Assembly (NCBI GenBank): GCA_020216575.1 | Contig: JAIUYC010000291.1 | Coordinates: 1-6,002, forward strand | DNA: 6,002 nucleotides | Origin: Coleofasciculus sp. S288 | GTDB lineage: Bacteria > Cyanobacteriota > Cyanobacteriia > Cyanobacteriales > Coleofasciculaceae | Direction: 5' to 3' | Shown here: piece by piece, positions 1 to 5,946 of the stretch | How the letters are laid out: the number at the start of each line of letters is the position of its first letter | Numbering within the stretch: the stretch's first letter is position 1 | Notes under the pieces: generated by a model | What the model was told of the DNA's origin: nothing | The model's input: the letters and a program-made list of their open reading frames with translations, nothing else | The model's database searches: none | Position numbers and translations under genes: made by a program

Positions 1-647
1 AAAGTTCCCTCCGGAACCCGAAAACTCCCGTCTGAGTACACGGCATCGCTCACCACATCCCCAATCCGAATGACTACTTTGGTTTGCGGTTCCAGATTCA
101 CCGCCGAGGCGGGAATCGTCGTTTTGATATTCCCGTAGCCATCAATCCAAGCAATGCGATCGCTTGGCGGGCCAGGAATTTGCTCGGGCTGCAAAATGTC
201 TCCCAAAAGCGTTAAATCGCCCTTAGCAATCGCCGCCGCTGCCTCTGGAAACACATCGCGCGATCGGAATTGCGATCCTCCTCTGGAAACATTGACGATC
301 CGCAGAGGTTTTGCCTCGTTTTTGATAAACGAAAGCGTGTAACCCGCGTTAACACCGATCACTTTAACACCATTGGGGAGCAGGGCATAGGTAAGTCCCT
401 CTCCTTCATTGTCCTGTCTGGGTTTTGTGTCATCCTGGCGAGGAGCGCAGTTGTGATAAATCAAGCGTTCTTGAGGACCGGGATTGAGTCCAAGCTGAGC
501 AATCCAAAAACCTGTTGCCAGAGTGCTAAATGGCGGGACGGAGAGTGAGTGAATTTGCGCTGAAGGCAAAGCCATCATTAGACGCTGCGTTACCTCAACA
601 AAAGCTGGATCACCCGGACCGTAGTCGGCAATAAGGCAGATAAACAT
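1..647 (-). CDS. Divergent SAM hydroxide adenosyltransferase (DUF62) family protein, 3' part cut off by window edge
   Basis: Reading leftward from ATG at 647-645, 215 codons are open to the window edge with no stop; the C-terminus lies outside. Family features seen: an N-terminal strand with IADYGPGDPAF (residues 6-16), where typical members have TDFG..DPYV; VIGVNAGYTLSF (96-107); FRSRDVFPEAAAAIAKGD (127-144), matching the family's FHGRDIFAPAAA..A.G block; and IDGYGNIKTTI (168-178), matching the ID.FGN..TNI block opening the C-terminal domain. Known members hydrolyse S-adenosylmethionine to adenosine and methionine, and the fluorinase/chlorinase enzymes are relatives. Here the usual DPGVG block is replaced by HNCAPRQDD (66-73) and the FHGRD histidine by arginine, so the reaction cannot be assumed. 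No clear Shine-Dalgarno precedes the ATG; a TTG six bases upstream is an alternative start, but the Met fits the family N-terminus. It lies downstream of clpC on the same strand, separated by a strong terminator. Family call fairly sure, function unsure. Confidence 0.8.
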   Translation of the reverse strand, partial: MFICLIADYGPGDPAFVEVTQRLMMALPSAQIHSLSVPPFSTLATGFWIAQLGLNPGPQERLIYHNCAPRQDDTKPRQDNEGEGLTYALLPNGVKVIGVNAGYTLSFIKNEAKPLRIVNVSRGGSQFRSRDVFPEAAAAIAKGDLTLLGDILQPEQIPGPPSDRIAWIDGYGNIKTTIPASAVNLEPQTKVVIRIGDVVSDAVYSDGSFRVPEGT

Positions 648-670
648 AAGCAATTTGGCTTGTATAGTGG

Positions 671-709
671 TAAAAAAAGACGGTAGAGAAGGCTTATCAT
701 CTCTACCGT
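671..709 (-). terminator. Intrinsic terminator of clpC
   Basis: Perfect 10-bp inverted repeat, ACGGTAGAGA at 680-689 and TCTCTACCGT at 700-709, with a 10-nt loop. Read on the minus strand, the hairpin is followed at once by C and a run of seven T (672-678 on the plus strand as A). It starts 28 bases after the clpC stop codon, which is the classic rho-independent layout. On the plus strand there is no comparable T-run after the stem, so it acts leftward only. Confidence 0.9.
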
Positions 710-737
710 TATTTAAAAATTAATGATTACTCGCTAA

Positions 738-3209
738 TTACTCAGCCGCTTGAGGCAATAGCTCGCGCTTTTCTCCTGGCAGCACTTTCACATTACCACT
801 GTCATCGACATCGACAACGGCGGTGTCTCCGTCTTTGATTTGTCCACCAAGGATTTGTTCAGCCAGCACGTCTTCCAACAGGCGCATGATTGCCCGACGC
901 AGCGGACGCGCACCGTAGGCAGGGCTGTAACCTTCTTCCACCAAGCGATCTTTGAACCGTTCCGTGACTTCCAACACGATTCCCTGCTCCCTGAGGCGAC
1001 CAAACACCTCTTTGAGCATGATCTCGGCAATTTCCTTGACCTCTTCCTTCGACAGCTGACGGAAGACGATGATCTCGTCGAGACGGTTGAGGAACTCTGG
1101 GCGGAAGTACTGCTTCAGTTCTTCGTTCACCAGCGAACGGATGCGGTTGTACTGAGCCTCGGCTTGATTTTCAGTGAACTCGAAGCCAATGCCGCCGCCA
1201 CCTTTCTCGATAACCTTAGAACCAATGTTCGAGGTCATGATCAAGAGCGTGTTCTTGAAGTCTACCGTCCGTCCCTTGGCATCGGTGAGACGCCCATCTT
1301 CCAGGATTTGCAGTAGCATGTTGAAGACATCGGGGTGTGCTTTTTCGATTTCGTCGAACAGCACCACCGTGTAAGGACGACGACGAACGGCTTCAGTGAG
1401 CTGACCGCCTTCGTTGTAGCCAACATACCCTGGAGGCGAACCAATCAGCTTAGAAACGGTGTGGCGCTCCATGTATTCCGACATATCCAGGCGAATCATT
1501 GCTTCTTCTGAACCGAAGAAGTAAGATGCCAAGGACTTGGCCAATTCTGTCTTACCAACACCAGTTGGGCCGGAGAAGATGAAGCTGGCAATTGGACGGT
1601 TGGGGTTCTTTAAGCCCACCCGTGCGCGACGAATGGCACGAGAGACGGCTTTAACAGCATCCTCTTGACCGATAAGACGCTGGTGTAGGGTATCTTCCAT
1701 GTGCAGCAACTTCTCGGATTCGGATTCGGTGAGCTTGTTCACCGGGACACCCGTCCAAGAGGCGACGATTTGGGCGATGTCCTCCTCGTCAACGACAGGG
1801 CCTTCTTCCTCGCCGTTCGTGCTTTCTGTCTTTTTGGTTTGAGCGATCGCGCGAATTTCAGCTTTGATTTCCATTTCGCGATCGCGCAGTTCCCCAGCCC
1901 GGTCAAAGTCCTGTGCCCGTACCGCGTCATCCTTTTCCTTAAGGACTCGACGCAGTTCTTTATCCAACTCCCGTGCGGCTGGTGGCAGTTGGGAGTTAAT
2001 TAGGCGGACACGGCTTCCGGCTTCATCGATCAGGTCAATCGCCTTATCTGGCAGATAGCGGTCAGATATGTAACGGTCTGACAGCTTCGCTGCCGCTTCC
2101 AAGGCAGTGTCCAAGATTTTCAGTTTGTGGTGTTGCTCGTAGCGCTCCCGCAACCCGTACAGAATCTCAATCGTCTCTTCAACCGAAGGTTCACCCACCA
2201 TCACAGGTTGGAAACGACGTTCTAGGGCAGCATCCCGTTCGATGTGTTTGCGGTACTCATCCAGCGTTGTCGCGCCGATGCACTGGAGTTCACCTCTAGC
2301 TAAAGCCGGCTTAAGAATATTGGCAGCATCAATTGCCCCTTCAGCAGCACCAGCACCAATCAGGGTATGAACTTCGTCAATGACTAGGATGACGTTCCCA
2401 GCTTGACGAATCTCATCCATGATTTTCTTGAGGCGTTCTTCAAACTCACCTCTATACTTGGTGCCTGCAACGAGCAGACCAATATCCAGGGTAACGACCC
2501 GCTTCTCTTCCAGGATGTCGGGAACGTCGTTGTTGGCGATGCGCTGAGCTAACCCTTCTGCGATCGCCGTTTTACCTACCCCAGGTTCCCCAATCAACAC
2601 TGGGTTATTTTTGGTGCGGCGTCCCAGAATTTGGATAACCCGTTCAATTTCTTTTGCTCGTCCCACCACTGGGTCTAGCTTGCCTTCGGAAGCCATCTGG
2701 GTCAGGTTCGAGCCAAATTCATCGAGTGTTGGTGTCTTCGTGCGACCCTGAGACGCGCCACTCGTGACTTCTGCCGTCTCACCGAGCATCCGAATCACCT
2801 GAGTTCTGACCTTCGTCAGGTCTACTCCCAAGTTTTCCAAAACTCTAGCAGCGACCCCTTCGCCTTCTCGGATTAACCCGAGCAGCAAATGTTCCGTGCC
2901 AATGTAGTTATGCCCCAACTGGCGAGCTTCTTCTAGGGATAGCTCCAGAACACGCTTCGCTCTGGGGGTAAACGGAATTTCTACCGCAACGAAGCCGGAA
3001 CCCCTGCCAATGATTTTCTCGACTTCAATTCGAGCGTCTTTGAGATTGACACCCATTGACTTCAGAACTTTGGCAGCGACGCCAGTTCCTTCTCCAATCA
3101 GTCCCAGGAGGATTTGCTCCGTACCGACAAAATTGTGCCCCAGGCGACGTGCCTCTTCCTGGGCCAGCATAATCACCTTAATGGCTTTTTCTGTAAAGCG
3201 TTCAAACAT
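738..3209 (-). CDS. clpC: ATP-dependent Clp protease ATPase subunit ClpC (Hsp100)
   Basis: Complete 823-residue protein, the usual size for cyanobacterial and chloroplast ClpC. Order of parts: paired Clp-N repeats (about 1-145); first AAA+ module with Walker A GEPGVGKT (207-214) and Walker B VIDE (276-279); a UVR-type middle domain (about 414-450), with Phe435 matching the tip phenylalanine that holds the inactive ClpC assembly in Staphylococcus; second AAA+ module with Walker A GPTGVGKT (547-554), Walker B LFDE (617-620), sensor-1 region TSN (659-661) and sensor-2 GARPLRR (766-772). The GGGIGF loop (671-676) is the ClpP-docking loop, so this is a protease partner rather than a ClpB disaggregase. 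The family unfolds substrates in the cytoplasm and feeds them to Clp peptidase; in cyanobacteria the partner is the ClpP3/ClpR core. ATG at 3209-3207 gives the standard MFERFTEKA start. AGGTGAT (3227-3221) lies 11 bases upstream, rather far for a Shine-Dalgarno. No frameshift or missing motif seen. It is probably its own transcription unit, with an upstream extended -10 promoter and a terminator just after the stop. Confidence 0.98.
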   Translation of the reverse strand: MFERFTEKAIKVIMLAQEEARRLGHNFVGTEQILLGLIGEGTGVAAKVLKSMGVNLKDARIEVEKIIGRGSGFVAVEIPFTPRAKRVLELSLEEARQLGHNYIGTEHLLLGLIREGEGVAARVLENLGVDLTKVRTQVIRMLGETAEVTSGASQGRTKTPTLDEFGSNLTQMASEGKLDPVVGRAKEIERVIQILGRRTKNNPVLIGEPGVGKTAIAEGLAQRIANNDVPDILEEKRVVTLDIGLLVAGTKYRGEFEERLKKIMDEIRQAGNVILVIDEVHTLIGAGAAEGAIDAANILKPALARGELQCIGATTLDEYRKHIERDAALERRFQPVMVGEPSVEETIEILYGLRERYEQHHKLKILDTALEAAAKLSDRYISDRYLPDKAIDLIDEAGSRVRLINSQLPPAARELDKELRRVLKEKDDAVRAQDFDRAGELRDREMEIKAEIRAIAQTKKTESTNGEEEGPVVDEEDIAQIVASWTGVPVNKLTESESEKLLHMEDTLHQRLIGQEDAVKAVSRAIRRARVGLKNPNRPIASFIFSGPTGVGKTELAKSLASYFFGSEEAMIRLDMSEYMERHTVSKLIGSPPGYVGYNEGGQLTEAVRRRPYTVVLFDEIEKAHPDVFNMLLQILEDGRLTDAKGRTVDFKNTLLIMTSNIGSKVIEKGGGGIGFEFTENQAEAQYNRIRSLVNEELKQYFRPEFLNRLDEIIVFRQLSKEEVKEIAEIMLKEVFGRLREQGIVLEVTERFKDRLVEEGYSPAYGARPLRRAIMRLLEDVLAEQILGGQIKDGDTAVVDVDDSGNVKVLPGEKRELLPQAAE
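1843..1885. repeat. HIP1 octamers (GCGATCGC), two copies here and three elsewhere
   Basis: Exact GCGATCGC palindromes lie at 1843-1850 and 1878-1885, start to start 35 bp apart, within the clpC middle-domain and linker coding region. Further exact copies are at 156-163 (DUF62-like gene), 2560-2567 (clpC) and 4517-4524 (lysA). All five are inside genes. HIP1 is a known over-represented palindrome of many cyanobacteria, and its density here supports the taxonomic assignment. Confidence 0.9.
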
Positions 3210-3248
3210 GGCGTATTTCCATCACCTGTTGCGTGCCCGTGTACGCTG

Positions 3249-3257
3249 ATTTTAGCA
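3249..3257 (-). promoter_or_regulatory. Probable clpC promoter, extended -10 type
   Basis: On the minus strand this reads TGCTAAAAT: a TAAAAT -10 hexamer (3254-3249) with TG one base upstream, the extended -10 arrangement. No good -35 hexamer is found at 16-18 bp; that position is occupied by an inverted repeat (3270-3295). Predicted transcription start is near 3242, giving a leader of about 33 bases before the clpC ATG. Motif-based inference only. Confidence 0.5.
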
Positions 3258-3269
3258 TAGGCATCCTAT

Positions 3270-3295
3270 CCGACTGTCTGTTTGGAGACAGACGG
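3270..3295. repeat. Inverted repeat over the -35 region of clpC, possible operator
   Basis: CCGACTGTCT at 3270-3279 and AGACAGACGG at 3286-3295 form a 10-position stem with one A-A mismatch and a 6-nt loop. It covers the place where a -35 hexamer of the proposed clpC promoter should be. There is no T-run on either strand, so it does not look like a terminator. It matches neither CIRCE (HrcA) nor the CtsR heptad operator. A protein-binding site is the simplest reading, unproven. Confidence 0.4.
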
Positions 3296-3313
3296 TAGCG
3301 TGAATATTGCTTG

Positions 3314-3342
3314 AGATCTCCCTATTAGCTGAGTGGGGATCT
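3314..3342. repeat. Intergenic hairpin upstream of clpC
   Basis: AGATCTCC (3314-3321) can pair with GGGGATCT (3335-3342): eight pairs including one G-T wobble, loop of 13 nt. It lies in the 271-bp gap between rimI and clpC, about 60 bp upstream of the proposed clpC -10. The same gap also has GTTAA/TTAAC arms at 3361-3365 and 3373-3377 in an AT-rich patch. No function can be assigned; no gene was seen in this gap on either strand. Confidence 0.3.
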
Positions 3343-3427
3343 TAGGAATCGGCGTTTGTTGTTAACAATTAATTAACCTTTTGGCGGTTGTTTGAAAGCT
3401 TTGTCAGTGATTATCCGTACTTTCCCA

Positions 3428-3450
3428 AAAGCCGACTGGGACTAGGCTTT
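3428..3450 (-). terminator. Weak terminator candidate downstream of the rimI-like gene
   Basis: On the minus strand AAAGCC (3450-3445) pairs with GGCTTT (3433-3428) across an 11-nt loop, and the 3' arm runs into TTTT followed by GGG. It begins about 30 bases after the rimI stop. The stem is short and the T-run is part of the stem, so termination would be partial at best, leaving read-through into clpC possible. Confidence 0.35.
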
Positions 3451-3480
3451 GAGTTATAGATCCTACCTGTTAGGGAACAT

Positions 3481-4134
3481 CTAACACCTACCACCTATCA
3501 CCTCCGATAGCTGCCAACCCCAGAAAGCGAGAGTAGACTCGACTTCCTGGTAACACTGAGTGAGAGTTTCCTCGAACTCCAACGTTTGCAGGCCACCGCG
3601 CCAAAGAATCAGGGCATCTTCCCCCGTTGGGTAATAGCGTCGGCGGCGTCCTGCTTCAGTGAAGCCAAACTTTTGATAAAGCGACAGCGCGGCTTGATTC
3701 GATGGCTTCACCTCCAAGGTTGCCCATTCTAACAGACGCCTTCTGGCATCCCCAAGCAAAGCATACAGTAATAACTTACCCAGCCCCTGACGCTGATAAT
3801 CCGGATGCACCGCAAGAATTGTAATATGCGCCTCCTCCAAAATTTCCCAGTAACAACCTAACCCCACAAGCAAGGGTTGAGGGGTCAGTTCAGTTTCAAC
3901 CTCTGTCGTTACAGCGTTTCGAGTTAAAGCTTCGGACGGCCGAGCCCGGACACCCGAGTCCCTATTGCCAATTGCTGCTTCTAAAACCAGCAGTTGACTG
4001 TTGGGACTATCTAACTCTCGCTCGTAACCCGACCGCGTCCAAAGCCCACCAAAGCACAACTGGTCTAGTTCCACGGCTGCACTCAGTTGCTCTGCCGTTA
4101 GCGGTTTAAGTTTTAAGAAAGTCACAGCCCTCAA
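3481..4134 (-). CDS. rimI: RimI-like GNAT N-acetyltransferase with an internal insert
   Basis: 217 residues, longer than the roughly 150-190 usual for RimI. GNAT motif A is HPDYQRQGLGK (110-120), with the acetyl-CoA loop QRQGLG; motif B is LEVKPSNQAALSLYQKFGF (140-158). Aligned with E. coli RimI, Glu141 and Tyr153 match catalytic Glu103 and Tyr115, and RRRYYPTGEDALIL (164-177) matches its RRNYYPTT..REDAII block. RimI acetylates the N-terminal alanine of ribosomal protein S18; cyanobacterial homologues may have other N-terminal targets. Residues about 53-87 look like an insert between the first strands and VGLGCYWEILEEAHI; part is encoded by 7-bp repeats (3932-3959). The last residues and stop are encoded by another heptamer tract (3485-3505). 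The residue 184-217 tail is beyond the usual domain. The start is TTG at 4134; GTG at 4125 is an alternative, and a TACAAT -10-like hexamer overlaps the TTG, so the start is uncertain. Divergent from lysA; same strand as clpC, 271 bp upstream of it. Confidence 0.88.
   Translation of the reverse strand: MRAVTFLKLKPLTAEQLSAAVELDQLCFGGLWTRSGYERELDSPNSQLLVLEAAIGNRDSGVRARPSEALTRNAVTTEVETELTPQPLLVGLGCYWEILEEAHITILAVHPDYQRQGLGKLLLYALLGDARRRLLEWATLEVKPSNQAALSLYQKFGFTEAGRRRRYYPTGEDALILWRGGLQTLEFEETLTQCYQEVESTLAFWGWQLSEVIGGRC
3485..3505. repeat. Three heptamer tandem repeats at the 3' end of the rimI-like gene
   Basis: CACCTAC, CACCTAT and CACCTCC follow each other without gaps at 3485-3491, 3492-3498 and 3499-3505. 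On the coding (minus) strand they encode most of the last residues, VIGGR, and the TAG stop follows directly. Short tandem heptamers of this kind are a known feature of filamentous cyanobacterial genomes, usually between genes. Confidence 0.65.
3932..3959. repeat. Degenerate heptamer tract inside the rimI-like gene
   Basis: On the minus strand four 7-mers run in register: ACTCGGG (3959-3953), TGTCCGG (3952-3946), GCTCGGC (3945-3939), CGTCCGA (3938-3932). They share an NCTCGG or NGTCCG pattern and resemble the ACTAGGG, ACTAAGG, GCTAGGG heptamers at 5606-5626. They encode part of the segment NRDSGVRARPSEA, which lies outside the GNAT motifs. Confidence 0.5.
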
Positions 4135-4143
4135 TTGTACACT
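4134..4143. promoter_or_regulatory. Possible overlapping divergent -10 elements for rimI and lysA
   Basis: Around the palindrome TGTACA (4136-4141), the plus strand reads TACACT (4138-4143) and the minus strand TACAAT (4139-4134), both near matches to a -10 hexamer. Neither has a convincing -35 at 16-18 bp. With only 37 bp between the two proposed starts, the promoters must overlap each other or the coding ends, which is the main reason to list them. Weak evidence. Confidence 0.25.
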
Positions 4144-4147
4144 GATT

Positions 4148-4153
4148 AAGGAG
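4148..4153 (+). promoter_or_regulatory. Strong Shine-Dalgarno AAGGAG before lysA leader ORF
   Basis: AAGGAG is the best ribosome-binding sequence in the divergent spacer. It lies 4 bases before ATG 4158 (a 4-codon ORF), 18 bases before ATG 4172 and 45 bases before ATG 4199. The spacing therefore fits the mini-ORF best, though slightly short, and is too long for direct loading at either lysA start. Confidence 0.5.
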
Positions 4154-4157
4154 ACGC

Positions 4158-4172
4158 ATGTTCCGCCTGTAA
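4158..4172 (+). other. Possible 4-codon leader ORF (MFRL) coupled to lysA
   Basis: ATG TTC CGC CTG TAA at 4158-4172, preceded by AAGGAG. Its stop overlaps the first possible lysA start in a TAATG junction (4170-4174), the layout seen in translationally coupled genes. The peptide contains no lysine codon, so it is not an obvious lysine attenuator peptide. It may be a translational-coupling device or chance. Confidence 0.3.
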
Positions 4173-5596
4173 TGCCAACTGAGGATAATAGTTACATTAT
4201 GCTATCGACTGACCCCACTGGGGTTCAAAATTCTGGACATCAATATCTCTCCTCACCCACCAATTCCCTAGATAATCGTTCGCCCAATCAGGAACTGCTT
4301 CCTCTTACCGCCAAAGTCAACAGCCGCGATTGCCTGGAAATTGGCGGCTGTGATGTAACGACGTTAGTGGAGCAATTTGGTTCCCCCCTTTACATTTTAG
4401 ATGAGGCGACCCTGCGCACAGCTTGTCAGCAGTACCGGGATGCTCTCGCTCGCTATTATCCGGGAGAATTTTTGGTTCTGTATGCTTCTAAAGCTTGGAA
4501 TTGTCTGGCCATTTGCGCGATCGCTGCCTCTGAAGGATTGGGGATCGATGTCGTGTCAGGAGGCGAACTTTACACCGCCAAAACGGCTGGCGTCAGTGCT
4601 GACAAGCTCTATTTCCACGGCAATAACAAATCTATTGCTGAACTCGATCTAGGAATTGAGAGTGGCTGCACGATTGTGGTCGATAACTGGCTGGAGTTAC
4701 AAAATTTGGCGGACATGACTTCAACCGCCAAACCCATTCGGATTATGCTGCGAACAACCCCGGGTATCGAGTGCCACACTCACGACTACATCCGCACCGG
4801 ACACTTAGACAATAAGTTTGGCTTCGATCCCAACGACTTAGACAAAGTCTTTGCCTTTATCAGCCAACACCAAACCCTCAACTGCATCGGTTTGCACGCC
4901 CACATTGGCTCTCAGATTTTTGAGAGACAACCCCACAAAGACTTGGCAGGTGTCTTAGTGGATTACTGGAGTAAAGCCAAGAGCTACGATTTGCCGATTC
5001 AAGAACTGAATGTCGGGGGAGGGTTGGGGATTCGGTACATAGAATCCGACGATCCCCCCAGCATCGACGCTTGGGTGAAGGGAGTTTGTGAAGCGCTTGT
5101 CGCCGCCTGTGAAGAGCAGCAGTTGCCCTTACCAAAGCTGCTGTGCGAACCGGGGCGATCGATAGTTGGTCCAGCCTGTATCACCGCCTACACCATCGGT
5201 AGTCGCAAGATTGTTCCTGGAATCCGGACGTACTTAGCTGTTGATGGCGGCATGTCAGATAATCCTCGTCCGATTACTTACCAGTCTATGTATCGAGTCG
5301 TTGTTGCCAACCGGATGTCAGCGCCCCTCAAAGAAACGGTTACCCTTGCCGGAAAACACTGCGAATCGGGAGATATCCTGATCCAAGAAACCACACTGCC
5401 CCAAACGGAGCCAGGAGATATCGTCACCGTTATGGGGACTGGTGCTTACAATTACAGCATGGCTTCTAATTACAATCGGGTGCCCCGACCGGCAGCGGTA
5501 TTGGTTCATAAGGGAGAAGCCCATCTGATTTTGGAGCGAGAAACCTATCAAGACTTAATTCGGCAGGATCGTTTGCCCCAACGATTGACAGCGTAA
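4172..5596 (+). CDS. lysA: Diaminopimelate decarboxylase LysA
   Basis: 474 residues; a PLP-dependent fold-type III (alanine racemase-like) decarboxylase converting meso-diaminopimelate to L-lysine and CO2, the last step of the cytoplasmic DAP pathway. PLP lysine is Lys107 in YASKAWN (104-110). Other family blocks: HGNNKS (149-154), GLHAHIGSQIFE (240-251), the glycine loop NVGGGLGIRY (280-289), EPGRSIVGPA (326-335), DGGMSDNPRP (358-367), CESGD (397-401) with the catalytic cysteine contributed across the dimer, and GAYNYSMASNYN (424-435). About 45 residues precede the conserved start of the fold, a length usual in cyanobacterial LysA as I recall it. Two starts are possible: ATG 4172, overlapping the mini-ORF stop, and ATG 4199 (MLSTDPTGVQ), which resembles cyanobacterial LysA N-termini and has GAGGA at 4181-4185. 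I favour 4199 slightly on homology, but give the longer frame. No intrinsic terminator is evident after the stop. Confidence 0.97.
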   Translation: MPTEDNSYIMLSTDPTGVQNSGHQYLSSPTNSLDNRSPNQELLPLTAKVNSRDCLEIGGCDVTTLVEQFGSPLYILDEATLRTACQQYRDALARYYPGEFLVLYASKAWNCLAICAIAASEGLGIDVVSGGELYTAKTAGVSADKLYFHGNNKSIAELDLGIESGCTIVVDNWLELQNLADMTSTAKPIRIMLRTTPGIECHTHDYIRTGHLDNKFGFDPNDLDKVFAFISQHQTLNCIGLHAHIGSQIFERQPHKDLAGVLVDYWSKAKSYDLPIQELNVGGGLGIRYIESDDPPSIDAWVKGVCEALVAACEEQQLPLPKLLCEPGRSIVGPACITAYTIGSRKIVPGIRTYLAVDGGMSDNPRPITYQSMYRVVVANRMSAPLKETVTLAGKHCESGDILIQETTLPQTEPGDIVTVMGTGAYNYSMASNYNRVPRPAAVLVHKGEAHLILERETYQDLIRQDRLPQRLTA

Positions 5597-5603
5597 GGTC
5601 TAG

Positions 5604-5627
5604 AAACTAGGGACTAAGGGCTAGGGG
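5604..5627. repeat. Degenerate heptamer repeats downstream of lysA
   Basis: ACTAGGG (5606-5612), ACTAAGG (5613-5619) and GCTAGGG (5620-5626) run in register directly after the lysA stop, followed by a purine-rich stretch of G and A to 5640. Similar heptamers lie inside the rimI-like gene, and a related GGGACTAGGC is at 3438-3447. Confidence 0.55.
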
Positions 5628-5726
5628 AAAAAGGGGAGAATTTAGCTTCTTAGGTGGTAACACGCTTTTTATTCGTGGAGAAAATAGTTATTTTTGCCGC
5701 GTTGCACTAGTCTTCAGCCCCTAGCC
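5619..5726. repeat. 108-bp segment bounded by 9-bp inverted arms
   Basis: GGCTAGGGG at 5619-5627 is the exact inverse of CCCCTAGCC at 5718-5726. The 90-bp interior is AT-rich, codes for nothing evident, and contains TAGGTGGTA (5651-5659), a 9-mer also present on the minus strand in the heptamer tract at the end of the rimI-like gene. It could be a small repeat element or the decayed ends of two heptamer tracts; there is no open frame for a transposase and no clear target-site duplication. Confidence 0.35.
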
Positions 5727-5732
5727 TCTGTG

Positions 5733-5756
5733 AACCAGATGCTCGATTAGCTGGTT
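5733..5756. repeat. Short hairpin in the lysA downstream region
   Basis: AACCAG (5733-5738) pairs with CTGGTT (5751-5756) over a 12-nt loop. No T-run follows on either strand, so it is not a standard terminator. The 350-bp gap from 5597 to 5946 otherwise holds the heptamer and inverted-arm segment, a weak promoter candidate and no supportable gene. Confidence 0.3.
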
Positions 5757-5825
5757 AGCAATTACCCTACATTAGAGAGATTCGCTAGATTTCTGGTGGA
5801 TCTAAATTCATAAAAGCCGCAAAAA

Positions 5826-5854
5826 TTGACGGGATGCCTGATTCGAGCTATCTA
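5826..5854 (+). promoter_or_regulatory. Promoter candidate for the gene starting at 5947
   Basis: TTGACG (5826-5831) matches the -35 consensus at five of six positions; 17 bp later is TATCTA (5849-5854), a poor -10. Transcription would start near 5861, leaving a leader of about 86 bases. A separate TAAAAT at 5894-5899 is a better -10 but has no -35 at the right distance. Either could serve the downstream gene. Confidence 0.3.
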
Positions 5855-5946
5855 TCAGTCGATTGCAGCTAACAACTACTTGCTTTCTCCGGCTAAAATC
5901 AAGCCAGAGTCTAGCATTCCAATTGCTAATCATTTATTGAAATTCA

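Noticed and set aside
154..548. Two plus-strand open frames (154-342 and 270-548) opposite the DUF62-like gene
   Set aside because: They overlap a long minus-strand frame with clear family motifs; their translations show no domain features and no ribosome-binding site was evident.
788..3249. Several 60-158-residue open frames within and antisense to clpC
   Set aside because: ClpC is complete and highly conserved across the whole stretch, and these frames are shadows of its codon bias, including the 158-residue one at 840-1316.
3249..3345. Possible CIRCE (HrcA) or CtsR operator upstream of clpC
   Set aside because: TTAGCA at 3252-3257 and TTAGCTGAGTG near 3326 look like parts of CIRCE, but no TTAGCACTC-N9-GAGTGCTAA pair and no tandem GGTCAAA heptads are present.
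3468..3486. TGTTAG/CTAACA hairpin at the rimI stop codon
   Set aside because: Only six pairs with no T-run; it partly results from the adjacent heptamer tract, so it was not listed as a terminator.
4401..5551. Shadow frames within and antisense to lysA
   Set aside because: All lie inside the intact LysA frame and show no independent motifs.
5835..5850. GATTCGAGC patch resembling a tRNA T-loop
   Set aside because: No matching acceptor, D or anticodon stems could be built around it on either strand.
5834..5872. Mini-ORF MPDSSYLSVDCS upstream of the last gene
   Set aside because: Twelve codons with no Shine-Dalgarno, and its ATG lies before the transcription start expected from the nearby promoter candidate; chance is likely.
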